A stretch of 64,000 nucleotides of DNA from Xestospongia bergquistia (GCA_963965975.1 OZ014425.1:4725501-4789500), one strand, 5' to 3'; numbered from the stretch's first letter, positions 11,301 to 22,031 are shown. Translations and numbers: made by a program. The notes: generated by a model from the sequence alone, not told the origin.

Positions 11301-11447
11301 TATAAAAGATTTATAAAGACAAAACTATTTAAAAGAATAAAGAAAAAAATAAAATAAAAAAATTATAAAAAATACAAATGAAAAATAAAAAATAAAATAA
11401 AAATAAAAATTTAAAAAATAAGATAAAACTGTCTCTACAGTTGAAGA

Positions 11448-11523
11448 GTCCCCAAGAAGTCCAGTGAAGGTCTCCAATCCACCAAGAAGTCCAGTGAAGG
11501 TCTCCAATCCACCAAGAAGTCCA
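11448..11523. repeat. 30-bp direct repeat, about 2.5 copies
   Basis: The unit ccagtgaaggtctccaatcc plus accaagaagt repeats exactly at 11461-11490 and 11491-11520, with partial copies on either side. The frame is open through it on the minus strand only because 30 is a multiple of three. Confidence 0.85.
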
Positions 11524-11837
11524 ATAGTAGGAAAGAGAAGATAGAGAGTTCCCAAGAGTCCAGTCAGTCCACCAGTTGAGAACATAGAGGGAGAAAGAGA
11601 AGAATAACAACTGGATCACTAAAGAATGGATGAATAGTGGATGGATGGATGGAAAGACAGCTCACCTTTTTCACCAGTGCTGCTCCTGCAGGGAAAGAAA
11701 AAGAGAGTAGTCATGAACTGATGGTAACAATAAGTGGATAGAGAGTGAAGAGAGACAGAGGAAGTGAAAAAGGACCACCAACCTACACACACACACAGCA
11801 CACACACACGCACCCTAGAAGATCAGAGCTCCCCCCC

Positions 11838-11891
11838 GCCACTCGGCGGCCTGAGATATTAAAAAAAATTTTTTTTAGGCCGCCGAGCGGC
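11838..11891. repeat. GC-rich inverted repeat around an A/T core
   Basis: The 15-bp arms GCCACTCGGCGGCCT (11838-11852) and AGGCCGCCGAGCGGC (11877-11891) pair at 14 of 15 positions around gagatattaaaaaaaattttttt. GC-rich arms in AT-rich DNA resemble the ends of a miniature inverted-repeat element or a strong hairpin. No transposase is nearby and no target-site duplication was identified. Confidence 0.7.
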
Positions 11892-12044
11892 AGGAGGGAG
11901 ATGATTTTTAGAGATTGTATGAGTGTGTGTATGGTGTATAGGCTAAATAGCCCAAAAAAAATTAAAAAAATAAAAAAAGAAGAGGAAAGAAGGCTTGAAG
12001 GAAGAAGAGAGAAGAAAATGAGCAGGAGAGCGACTCATCTTTTT

Positions 12045-12785
12045 CATCAAGAGAACATCAGAGAACTGAGAACAATCAATCCATCAGTGAACTGAGAACC
12101 ATCAAAATATCAGTGAACTGGAACAATCAATCCATTGGAGAACTGAACAATCAAAATATCAGTGAACTGGAACAATCAATCCATTGGAGAACTACTGAAC
12201 AATCAAAATATCAGAGAACTGAGAACAATCAATCCATCAGTGAACTGAGAAGAATCAAAATATCAGAGAACTGGAACAATCAATCCATCAGTGAACTGAG
12301 AAGCATAAAAATATCAGTGAACTGGAACAATCAATCCATTGGAGAACTGAACAATCAAAATATCAGAGAACTGAAAACAATCAATCCATCAGTGAACTGA
12401 GAAGCATAAAAATATCAGTGAACTGGAACAATCAATCCATTGGAGAACTGAACAATCAAAATATCAGAGAACTAAGAACAATCAATCCATCAGTGAACTG
12501 AGAAGCATAAAAATATCAGTGAACTGGAACAATCAATCCATTGGAGAACTGAACAATCAAAATATCAGAGAACTGAAAACAATCAATCCATCAGTGAACT
12601 GAGAAGAATCAAAATATCAGTGAACTGGAACAATCAATCCATTGGAGAACTGAACAATCAAAATATCAGAGAACTAAGAACAATCAATCCATCAGTGAAC
12701 TGAGAAGAATCAAAATATCAGTGAACTGGAACAATCAATCCATTGGAGAACTGAACAATCAAAATATCAGAGAACTGAGAACAAT
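12045..12785. repeat. Compound minisatellite (~750 bp)
   Basis: Short modules alternate: gaacaatcaatccat with cagtgaactg or tggagaactg, and aacaatcaaaatatcag with agaactg or tgaactg. They combine into a higher-order unit of about 100 bp that recurs several times. The reading frame inside (12113-12400) translates only as the repeat and is not a convincing gene. Confidence 0.9.
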
Positions 12786-12925
12786 CTACGACGAGTCGTA
12801 GCGACGAAGACCCACGAAGGGTCTGTGACCTAGTATAACCTTGAAACATGAAGTCCTTTTATGTTATCAAGAGATCTCTGTCATACTTCATTTTGACAAA
12901 CACAAGGCACAAGCCCGTGACAATT

Positions 12926-12961
12926 TGGCGGGAAATTGCTAGTGGCTGATATTTCCCGCCA
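12926..12961. promoter_or_regulatory. Inverted pair of E2F-like sites
   Basis: TGGCGGGAAAT (12926-12936) and its exact reverse complement ATTTCCCGCCA (12951-12961) flank a 14-bp spacer. Both arms match the TTTCCCGCC form of the E2F consensus. There is no intact gene within 1 kb, so it may be the promoter of a lost gene or chance. Confidence 0.4.
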
Positions 12962-13604
12962 TAATGGTGGTCACGCGTTTCCTTGGTAGGTGTGTACACG
13001 TGCTCTTGATATATTGGTTTAATTTCTGTTTTAATATTTATTTAATCAAGTTGTATTTCCTTTAGGCATTAGTATATTATTTAATTTGCTGTTTGTTAAC
13101 AATTTAAGTTTAGGGTTCAGTGTCTATCAATACACACAAATTTTATTTTTAATTACACAAATATGATAAAATTGTACTTCAATTTACTAGTGCTGATGAA
13201 AAATGTAGATGTGTGCTAACTGTGCTTTTTATTATTGGACTCTCCTTGACTAGACTGGAGACTTTTCAATTTTCCTGAAAAGATCAACTCTGAAGCAAGA
13301 GCATCCACTATAGATATGTAGATATTTATTTACCATTAGTATCATCAAACTGACAATAATTTTATGTTTTGTAAAATAATATTAAATATTCAGGATAAAT
13401 TTGCAATATCAAATTATTTTCATATGTTGAGTAAACTGTTACTCTTGCTAATCAAACCAGAGACAAACACACCATTATAAGCATAATTTAACTAGATCTA
13501 GACAGAGTCCAAAACAGAACTCTTCTGGATTGACACCCATTCATTAACAATGTCAAGAAAGAGTAATCTAACATTGGTTTTGTTAAAATGTACTTGGTCA
13601 CTGA

Positions 13605-13702
13605 TATAAATATTGAACCCACAGTTTGCTACTGTTTATTAATAGCAGAAGTATTGCAAATGAAATCATTAACAGTAGCAAACTGTGGGTTCAATATTTA
13701 TA
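13605..13702. repeat. 32-bp perfect inverted repeat with 34-bp loop
   Basis: The left arm at 13605-13636 begins TATAAATATTGAACCCACAG and the right arm at 13671-13702 ends CTGTGGGTTCAATATTTATA. The arms are exact complements. The 98-bp structure could be a MITE-like element or a hairpin RNA source. Nothing coding is attached. Confidence 0.9.
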
Positions 13703-14138
13703 CTACTGCTCTTTTCCAATAGAGTGTCTAACAAACAAGAAAGATGTCCCAACCATATATTGGATAGAAGAATTAACATTGTTTCTGTCAGACCACCTTT
13801 TTCACTGTCTTGAAAATAAGACAATTAATATAACCCATTCCCCTGCCAGTGGTGAAAAAAGAAAGCAAAACAATGTGTTGCTGATATTAAATTCTGAGTA
13901 TACTACAAGTATCATCAAGCAGAAGGGGGTAGAATGATTAAGTGCGAAGGCTGCAAAGACTGATATTATGAAGATTGTATTGAAATCTCAAGAGCCATTT
14001 GGTAGACCAAGAGGCACATATCGTGGATATGTGGTACTTGTGTAAAAACTCTTAATTAATTGTAGCATTAGCTATATAATATAACCTATAATTGCATGAC
14101 ATATGCTGTCTTTATTTAGATTATATATGCTGCCAAAA

Positions 14139-14266
14139 TTGGACCTATCTCTGGGAACATATTTTGCAGTATAGGTCCAAATTAGGCAGCAAAATTGGGT
14201 CCTAGGTCCAAATTTAACTTGCATAAATTGGACCTAGGTCCAATTTTAACTAGGAACCATGACAGA
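14139..14266. repeat. Cluster of TTGGACCTA/TAGGTCCAA palindromic sites
   Basis: TTGGACCTAT (14139) and its complement ATAGGTCCAA (14171-14180) are followed by an imperfect site, GGGTCCTAGGTCCAA, and a perfect 22-bp palindrome at 14225-14246 centred on GGACCTAGGTCC. The last site continues into ttaactaggaacc. The same palindrome-plus-flank occurs at 37395-37430, so this is a dispersed repeat. Confidence 0.75.
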
Positions 14267-14280
14267 CCAACCAAGTATTT

Positions 14281-14750
14281 AGAGGTGTGGCTCAATAGGT
14301 TTGTAATTGTATACTGATTCAGACACCATGGATGATCTAATCTCCAGTCTAGATCTGGAGAAGGAGAAGAAAGGAAGAAGACTAGGTGATGGATATGGAG
14401 AATAATGATCAGAGAGGACTTTAAAGTGAGTGTTAGAATATAGATCTATATAAAATAAATTTCTCTCAGCAGTCTGATGAAGACACTCCTCAAACAACAT
14501 CACCTCGTCTAAAAGTAATAAAACATGGTCTGAGGAACATAAAACAGTTTATTAACAACAGCGCTGGAACATTGTGATCAACTGATATATGCACTAATGG
14601 AATAGATGAATGGATTGACAGTAGACTACTAAGTGACAGATAATGTAATTGACCAGTGGATAGATAGATACATGAATGAATAGCAAAAGAAATTGAATAA
14701 TGTTTTTTTCTAGATAAACTGGCCAGATATAAAATGGTTCTAATAATTCA
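14281..14750 (+). pseudogene. Relic of the GRAMD4 5' end
   Basis: The sequence follows the first exons and introns of the GRAMD4 gene at 18270-18830 in order: aggtgtggctcaata, the exon 1 block atggatatggag, the acceptor plus ctgatgaagacactcctc of exon 2, gcactaatgga, and the start of exon 3 (ctagat...ctggccagatataaaa). Indels and substitutions destroy the frame, and exon 1 lacks the original start. Similarity fades near 14750, just before the PTP-derived relic begins. Confidence 0.85.
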
Positions 14751-14814
14751 AACAATAGGGATAGAAATGTAATCAAAGTTAGGGGAGATAATATAGTCTC
14801 ATATATCCAATTCT

Positions 14815-15186
14815 TTCCTCTCCTACTAAGAAACCTTCTGTAAGAGAAAGAGCTGATGACAAATATATTTTTCCTGGAGATCTTGGTAAGTAATAAATAC
14901 TATGTTGAGTGTATGGATGTGTGAATGGATAGATAGATAGATTAATGGATAATGGACTAATTGTAGGTATGTATTGATTAATGGATGAATGGACTAATGA
15001 TTGTCTGTATGGATTGACTGATGGATGGATGGATGAGTTATATGGACATATAGACATAGATTGGATTTAATATAAAGACGATTGATCTTTCTATTATTAA
15101 AGGTTATGGTGTACGTGTTGGTAAACCAAGAGGACCACGTCCAGTTCCTGCCCATTGGAACATGCTCAATGGTATTATACATTGAC
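14815..15186 (+). pseudogene. Relic of the last two PTP-PEST exons
   Basis: This matches 6449-6789 of the PTP gene, including the exon ending in gagatcttg with its gtaagtaa donor, the intron with gatggatg repeats, and the final exon encoding [20 protein letters not shown] and the stop. The last exon differs from the original at only about two of 83 positions and is still open, yet the phosphatase domain is missing. The following 3' flank (tattattgtccagtagttg) is also shared. It is the left edge of the second duplication unit. Confidence 0.9.
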
Positions 15187-15420
15187 TATTATTGTCCAGT
15201 AGTTGTATGTGTTAACTCTTTATATTGTATTATGTATTTGTTAATGTGATCAAGTGTTGTAATGTGTTAACAAGTTCTTTATAAAATTAAAATAGACAAT
15301 ACATTTTATCAATAAGTCAAAAAGTAGAAAAAGTTAATGTCTTAAATAATGAAGGTAATTTCAACAAACTATACTTATAAAATTAAATATGTCACGTGTA
15401 TCTTATCTATAGTTAATAAG

Positions 15421-18201
15421 TTAAATGTGTGTTTGTAGTCTTGTTGATGTCTCAAGATAATTTTCAAAGCGTTTAATCATATTGTCATATGAGGTTTGTA
15501 TCCATTTCACACCGGATGAAATGGTTGAATGTACTTTGTTGAAATATGAAAGAACATTCTCTTCACTTGGTTGTGTTGATGGACGATTTGAGGTATTCTC
15601 TTCTTCATTAATAAGAGGTGTTTGTGATATGAACTTATCTGATGGTGTGATTTGAGGCTCCATACTACTTTGGTCAGTATCTAATGAAGTAGATTCTGTT
15701 GGGACAAGAGGTGGAGGAGATAGTAAACTAAGTTGATCAGTAGATGCTGCTACTTCAAAAAGATGTTGTGATATATCATATTGACCAGCTAGAGATGCAG
15801 CAACTTGAGGAGTGACTCCATGTTTGTTTTCTTTAAGACTTGCTCCATATTTTAGTAGTAAATCTACTACTTCAAAATGTCCACCTACTGCTGCAAAGAA
15901 AAGAGGTGTCCAATCTTTGTCTGTTCTTTGTAAGTCAACTTGTGCACCAGCTTTCAATAAATTGTGAGCTATTTCTACATGACCATTAATGGCAGCAACA
16001 CATAATGGAGTCAGACCTAATCTATTGAAAGCATTGGGGTTGGCGTTGTTATGTAAGAGTAATTGAACAACATCAATGTTCCCAGTAGTACAAGCACGAT
16101 GAAGTGCCGATGCTCCATCAGGACCACCTACTGCATTTGGAGAAGCTCCAGCTTTCAAGAGAAGCTCAGTAATATCTCGATTACTTGCTGCGTGAAGAGG
16201 TGATGTTCCATCTTTAGCACAGAGATTGGGATCAGCTTTGTAAATTAAGAGTTGCTTGACAGTTTCCTTGTCTCCTTTAAAGCTGGCTATGAAAAGTGCT
16301 GTCCAACCATGATCATCCTGTACGTTGACATTTGCTTTAGCTTTGAGTAGTGTAGCTGTTATAACAGGATTACCAAAGTGAACAGCAGAAATCAGTGCTG
16401 TATTACCATCACCATTAGTCTTCAACTCAACATTGGCACCAGTTTTAACTAAAAGCTCAACTATATTGTGATATTTATTTACCATAGCCATCATAAGAGG
16501 AGTAACACCATTTGTATTCTGAATGTTAGGATTAGCTTTAAACTGAAGCAATGTTTGAGCTGATTCTAGACTACCATTACCACAAGCTATATGTAGTGCA
16601 GTAGTACCATCTTGTCGCTGTAAATTGGGATTAGCTCCAGCTTGTAGGAGTAACTGAACTATTGCTACAAAATTGTTTTGACATGCAGCCATTAAAGCAC
16701 TTTGATTATAAACATCAGTGAGATTAATATCAGCTTTCTTTTGTACCAGTAACTCTACTATTGCCTTATGATCAGCTTCACAAGCAGCAAACACTGGTGT
16801 AGCTCCTGTCTCATCTTGATCATCCGTGTTTAAACCTGCCCTCAATAAAAGTCGAGCAATTTCTTCACGCCCAAATCTTGCAGCAAAATGAAGAGCAGAA
16901 TGTTTGCTCTTTGTTTTAATATTTATATTTACATTGTGCTCTAGTAAAGCAATGACAACATTTATGTCACCATTGAAAGAGGCCGTTATTAAAGGAGTAT
17001 TTCCTAATTTATCCTGAGTGTTTGGATTAACACCAAGCTCAATATAGAATTGTACTAAGAAGGGATTGTTAACTTCAAGTAAAGAAGCATTGAAGTTAAA
17101 AGGTATTTGGCAAATACCTGGTGACTTAATTATTAACACTCCTATATGGATACTCTCTATCCCAAGGTATATCATATCATTCTTTCTTTTACTAGCTAGA
17201 GAGATTAAAGGTAATAGCTCAGATTGAGGAGCTAGAAGGCTCACTATAACAGACCCTCTCTCAATATGTATGTGAGTTAAAACTGAACTCTTATCACGAA
17301 AGATGTATTTAAGTAGTTTCCATAAATTACTCACCGTCACGTCTATCCATGGACCTTCTAATTTCAGGACAACAGGTACAACAGGATACAGACAATCTCC
17401 TAGTTGTGTTACTTGTTCTAGTTGGTTTTCTACTGCAGCCTTGAACTCTACTACTGTAGTTGATAGCAGCCACTCTTCTAAATGAGAGGTATACTCAGTA
17501 ATACGAACATTCATACTCTCTTTCACAAACTCTTCAACTACCTCCTTTAGTAGCTCATAGCTCATAAAACAGTAGTGAGGCTTTAACTGATCAAAAAGCT
17601 CATCTAGATCATGAGGTTTTTTATCAAATTTGAGTGTGGTGTGAAGAAAACCACTTATAAATCGCTTTATTTTCACAAACGGGAGATTTTCTAAAGCTTC
17701 TTGTATGTCACAGACCAAACGAGCAAATTTCTTTTGGATCTCTGTCAGTGAGCGAGCCACGTTTCCTTGATGTGCAATAGTTAGTTCAGCAGGAGGAGGA
17801 GGAAATGAATGAGTGTACTCGCTGACTTGTGATGTTACAAGTGGGAACACATTATTATGGAAATCTTTTAACACATCCTCCTCTCGTTTTGGCATATTCA
17901 TTAAAGCATCGTACACTTTATACCAAGTTGGGTTATCTCCTTTATCAAGCCAGTATTTAAAAAGTTCCATCTTTTTTCGTTCAAACTTGACTGAGTGCTC
18001 GTATTCAATTTTATCTAACACATAAGGAGGTATTTTGAGTAATATTCCAAAATCGTACCAGTTTACTAATTTACACAGAATCAAGACAAGGTTTTTCAGG
18101 TCAAATAACTGTTGTGGTAAAAACATCCTACCTGACTGCATTAGATATGAAACAACACGATCATCAGTAAAATTAACTTTAGGCAGGTGGATACCAGACA
18201 T
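15421..18201 (-). CDS. Death-like/ankyrin-repeat protein, copy 2 (single exon)
   Basis: A 926-residue intronless ORF starting at ATG 18199-18201, collinear with the ankyrin protein at 7010-9859. It has the same N-terminal Death-like region (WYDFGILLKIPPYVLDKIE), the same unrecognised middle region (HTTLKFDKKPHDLDELFDQL is nearly unchanged) and about 14 ankyrin repeats. The tail is shorter and ends in VKWIQTSYDNMIKRFENYLE. By eye the pair shares roughly two thirds of residues, most strongly in the middle region and least in the linker before the repeats. Both frames are intact, so both copies are probably functional. The gene's 3' end faces the PTP-derived relic, just as copy 1 faces the real PTP gene. 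Confidence 0.85.
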   Translation of the reverse strand: MSGIHLPKVNFTDDRVVSYLMQSGRMFLPQQLFDLKNLVLILCKLVNWYDFGILLKIPPYVLDKIEYEHSVKFERKKMELFKYWLDKGDNPTWYKVYDALMNMPKREEDVLKDFHNNVFPLVTSQVSEYTHSFPPPPAELTIAHQGNVARSLTEIQKKFARLVCDIQEALENLPFVKIKRFISGFLHTTLKFDKKPHDLDELFDQLKPHYCFMSYELLKEVVEEFVKESMNVRITEYTSHLEEWLLSTTVVEFKAAVENQLEQVTQLGDCLYPVVPVVLKLEGPWIDVTVSNLWKLLKYIFRDKSSVLTHIHIERGSVIVSLLAPQSELLPLISLASKRKNDMIYLGIESIHIGVLIIKSPGICQIPFNFNASLLEVNNPFLVQFYIELGVNPNTQDKLGNTPLITASFNGDINVVIALLEHNVNINIKTKSKHSALHFAARFGREEIARLLLRAGLNTDDQDETGATPVFAACEADHKAIVELLVQKKADINLTDVYNQSALMAACQNNFVAIVQLLLQAGANPNLQRQDGTTALHIACGNGSLESAQTLLQFKANPNIQNTNGVTPLMMAMVNKYHNIVELLVKTGANVELKTNGDGNTALISAVHFGNPVITATLLKAKANVNVQDDHGWTALFIASFKGDKETVKQLLIYKADPNLCAKDGTSPLHAASNRDITELLLKAGASPNAVGGPDGASALHRACTTGNIDVVQLLLHNNANPNAFNRLGLTPLCVAAINGHVEIAHNLLKAGAQVDLQRTDKDWTPLFFAAVGGHFEVVDLLLKYGASLKENKHGVTPQVAASLAGQYDISQHLFEVAASTDQLSLLSPPPLVPTESTSLDTDQSSMEPQITPSDKFISQTPLINEEENTSNRPSTQPSEENVLSYFNKVHSTISSGVKWIQTSYDNMIKRFENYLETSTRLQTHI

Positions 18202-18302
18202 AATTCTGTTTTACTAAGAGGACACGTTTCAAGGTTTACCAAATATGGTAGTGGGTGGAGTACAAATATTGGAGGTGTGGCTCAATACACGACACAGGAC
18301 AG

Positions 18303-21300
18303 ATGATCAGAAGAAAGTTAGGAGCTCGTCGTGGTCGTATCAGAGACGGTCTGCTGTTCTCTAATATCCAGTCTGGAGGAGGAGAGGCAGAAGGAGAAGA
18401 CTGGGTTATGGATATGGAGGAAGATGATCACAGAGGATTAGAAAAAACTTTAGAGTAAGAGGACATTATTACTCAAAATGGAACCACTACTTCTCTCTTA
18501 GATCTGATGAAGATACTCCTCGACCAAAGTCTCCCTTATCTAAGGATAGTAAGGTATGGACTGAAGAAGATAAAGCAGTTTATGAAGAACAACTAGAACA
18601 TCTTCATGATCAACTAACACGTGCACTAATGGACAACCAAGAACTTAAAAGTACATATACAATGGATAGATAGATGGAGAAATGGATAGATAGATGGACA
18701 AATGGATAGATAGAATATGGACAAATGGATAGATAGATGGACAAATGGATAGATAGATAAATTAATTAATAAAGAATTATCATTTTCTAGATGAGCTAGC
18801 TAGATATAAAAGTGGTTCCATTAAATCAAATTCATCATTACATACTAAAGCTATCAAGTATGTGTATATATATGTACTCTTCAATTCATTATATGATATG
18901 ATATTATTGTCTCCTTAGATCAACAGAGTATGGTTCATATCATGGTAATAGATTATCTACTGATAGTACTAGAGAGGGCTTTGAGAGTATATCTTCACAA
19001 CCTATTAGTATGATATAACTACTATTAGTATGATATAACTACTATTAGTATGATATAACTACTATTAGTATGATATAACTACTATTAGTATGATATAACT
19101 ACTAATAGTATGATATAACTACTATTAGTATGATATAACTATACATACATATTAGTTAGTATATGAGATGTATTTAATGTTGACAGTAATGATGTTAGTT
19201 TTCACTTTCATTATGATATATTTTATTTCTAGTAATTTCAAGACCAACAGCAAAACAAAGATTATGGACTAAAATAAAAGACCTTGTAAGTCCATTTATT
19301 ATCACATGATTATCACATGATTCATTAACAGATATTCGAAATACTTTATGATTTTACTGATGAGTCAAGAACAAGTACTGATGAAGACACAGAGGACACG
19401 CCTCCACTACAGGCAAAGAAGTCAGTATTATGTCTTCATTATCATTATCATATATTGTTATAATATACTATCTTTTGTAGATTGAAAGACAATTTACAAA
19501 GACTAGGTAACAATTATTAAACAGTTCTTTACACTTTCATTGACAAATAGGTTCTTCTAGTAAACCATGGAGAGAGGCAGTTCAGTTAATGATGGGTACA
19601 CTCCAATGGAAAAACCCCTCTCTCTCCCTTGTTGCATTCCTGGTATGTTATCATGTAATAGTAATCATGTGATAATCACATGCTCTTAGAATAGCATATT
19701 AAATCAGTCACTGTCATGTGATACATCTTGTGTCTTTATCATAACAAATCATATGACATCATAGGAACTACACATAATACCATAAGAACTAGTGTATTAC
19801 ATCATCAATTAATATTAATTAATATTAATTATTATAATTTATTACTGTTCAGATCTACATGTACTGTGTGTGGAATGGTTGGATAATTCAGCTGATCCTA
19901 TTAATAGCTATTATACACCTCACATTGAATTACTTTCATGTCATGTAAGTATATCAGTCTCAAACCTATGTTTTAATACTCATTCCAGTGGTTTGACTGA
20001 ACAGTTTGGGTTTGGAGCTCAGCAAAGAAATATTGAGGTTAATAATAGCAACAATAATCTATAAATAGCATATGATGTCATTATTACAGGATGATGGTTT
20101 TGGCTCATTAGGTCTATCAGATAAATTTCAATTGATAAGACAAGTTGGACAGACAGTTCAAAATATAACAGAAGATATATCAAATCACTTGGAAAAGGCA
20201 CAAAAGTGATGTCCTATTTTTAGTTACACATTAATGATGTCATTTTTACATCATACAGTCTGTTGCTATGGCATCAACCACAAGCAACTCGTAAAGTATA
20301 CAGCACATTATGTGTGATGTTCTTGATATCATTAGTTCTACCAAATTCATATATACTGACTATAACAGGTAAAGGAAAGGGTTAAAAATAAATTATTATT
20401 ATTATTATTAATTGTTTAGGTTTATTTGTTGGTTTTAAGTTGTTTATTGTTGATAATATTTATCGGAAGTATCCTAAAGTGAAAGCCAAATATGATGGAG
20501 TTGCTAAAATGTGGGACTCTCTACCAACTAATGCTGAACTCTTCCAACGTCAATCTCTTACTGAAGAAGAAATAGTAACAGAATTATCGTATTAAAATAA
20601 TGTCAGTTTATCTTCCTGTAGTCTAGTTCAGCTGGTAATGAAGACACTCTTTTTGTTACTAGTCTCACAGTTAATGATAATTTATTTTGCGAGAGGTTCC
20701 AGTTATCTTTGGATGAAGTACCATTAGAAAGTAAGTCATATACCCCTATTAATAAGGGGGTGGAGTCTATATCTCTCTATTAGATTGGCAGTCTGGAAAA
20801 CGGTGTTCATTAATTGATCGAGAACGACCATTAGTGGGTTCTAAAAGTGGGCGTATGTATTTGACTCATAGGTAATGTCATGTGATAATCATGTGATCAT
20901 TTACATGTATATATAGTCACATTTGTTTTGAGAGATCTCCTCGACCTAATGACAATGCTGATCGGTTTTCTTTTCCTTTAAAAGATATTGAATATATCTG
21001 TAAAGTAAGTAATGATGTCATAAGATATCATGTGATGTCATTACTATAGGCAAAACCCTTTGCCGTTCTTCCTGGTAGTGGAATGTCAATTGAAGTTTTA
21101 ATTAAAGGGAGAGAAAAGGTAACAACTTCTCTATCTCTTTCTCTCTTTAATCATATCATTATTTTAGCCACTATTATTTGGTGCTATTCTTCATCGTGAT
21201 CAAACATATCAAGCTCTTTGTGATCAGGCAATGATTTTGGGATTACCCTGGGGAACTGATCCTGAAAATTTGGAAATGGACCCCTCACAAGAACCACCTG

Positions 21301-21332
21301 AAGTGGAGAACTCTTCAGCAACAAACTCCTGA
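18303..21332 (+). CDS. GRAMD4: GRAMD4-like protein, multi-exon
   Basis: About a dozen small exons join in frame from ATG 18303 to TGA 21330-21332. In order they encode a basic start (MIRRKLGARRGR), a coiled coil (LHDQLTRALMDNQELKDELARYK), a segment with WREAVQLMMGTLQWKNP, two hydrophobic stretches (YMYCVWNGWIIQLILLIAII; then FLISLVLPNSYILTITGLFVG), SLPTNAELFQRQ, and a C-terminal GRAM domain (LFCERFQLSLDEVPL, GRMYLTHSHICFE, then VLPGSGMSIEVLIKGREKPLLFG). This order matches vertebrate GRAMD4, a membrane-associated protein linked to mitochondria/ER and cell death. One intron carries a 20-bp minisatellite. Its first exons are duplicated as a relic at 14281-14750. Confidence 0.88.
19003..19142. 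repeat. 20-bp minisatellite in a GRAMD4 intron
   Basis: Seven head-to-tail copies of attagtatgatataactact sit just after an exon, with a single base change in one copy (taatagtat). The first copy overlaps the end of the upstream coding segment (cctattagtatgatataact), so the array may have grown from the exon-intron border. Confidence 0.9.
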
Positions 21333-21564
21333 TTGTTTGAAGTTTTGCTTGCATACTTTTTCATAATTTAGACAATAAAATTTTGTTTTTAATACCCTTC
21401 TTTTTATAACACCTTACATATAGAGAAATTGTATCAATTAATTCACATATAACATTTATTAATTGGGTCATATAACAAGACATTTAAATACAAAAAACTC
21501 TACAAAAACAAAAATTTTATTTCATCTCTTTAGTGAAAAATGCCATAATGCTTATAAAAAAATC

Positions 21565-21986
21565 TTATGTTATTTGCTCATCAGATTTTTTCACTGACAG
21601 TACTAATCCTGGTCGTCTTAGTCCATAAAACTTTGTAGGTGAAAGGTTCTTTTTGACAGCTTCAAAACACCACCCTTTATGATCTCTGCATTGTTTGCAG
21701 TTCATAATAGTCCATTGATAACTGTAGAGAGGGAGAGAGAAAAATGAATACTCTTCACTATATTATATTATACAGATATTTTCTTACCCTGGAAACCATG
21801 AGTGTTCTGTTGAGGGTCTACCTGATCTCTTTAAGTTAAATGATTCAGTTACAGTCAATGTATCATGAACATATCCTCCAGGATTAACATATGCTGCTAA
21901 TGGACCATCTACTGACATACTAAAAATATATTGTTTCTGTGTAATGAGAGTATTACACTCAGAACAATAGAGCTCGGTTAACTCCT

Positions 21987-22031
<45 letters not shown>

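Larger units (their letters stand above)
9860..14280. other. Repeat-rich spacer without an intact gene
   Basis: About 4.4 kb lies between ankyrin copy 1 and the GRAMD4 relic. It contains a palindrome, an ankyrin-gene fragment, direct repeats, AT-rich tandem arrays, a compound minisatellite, several inverted repeats and a cluster of TTGGACCTA-type sites, each listed separately. Open frames within it, such as 12113-12400 and 13626-13937, are either repeat translations or short sequences with no recognisable protein. The remainder (about 12790-12925, 12965-13600 and 13703-14138) is AT-rich with no gene that I can support. Confidence 0.7.

Noticed and set aside
11325-11813. Overlapping minus-strand hydrophobic frames
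   Set aside because: They derive from A/T-rich and 30-bp repeats; the membrane-like look is due to poly-A/T translation.
12113-12400. 95-codon frame rich in Asn/Gln/Ser
   Set aside because: Translation of a minisatellite, with no splice context or homology.
13626-13937. 103-codon plus-strand frame
   Set aside because: Overlaps the hairpin arm and shows no recognisable protein or exon borders; at most a relic.
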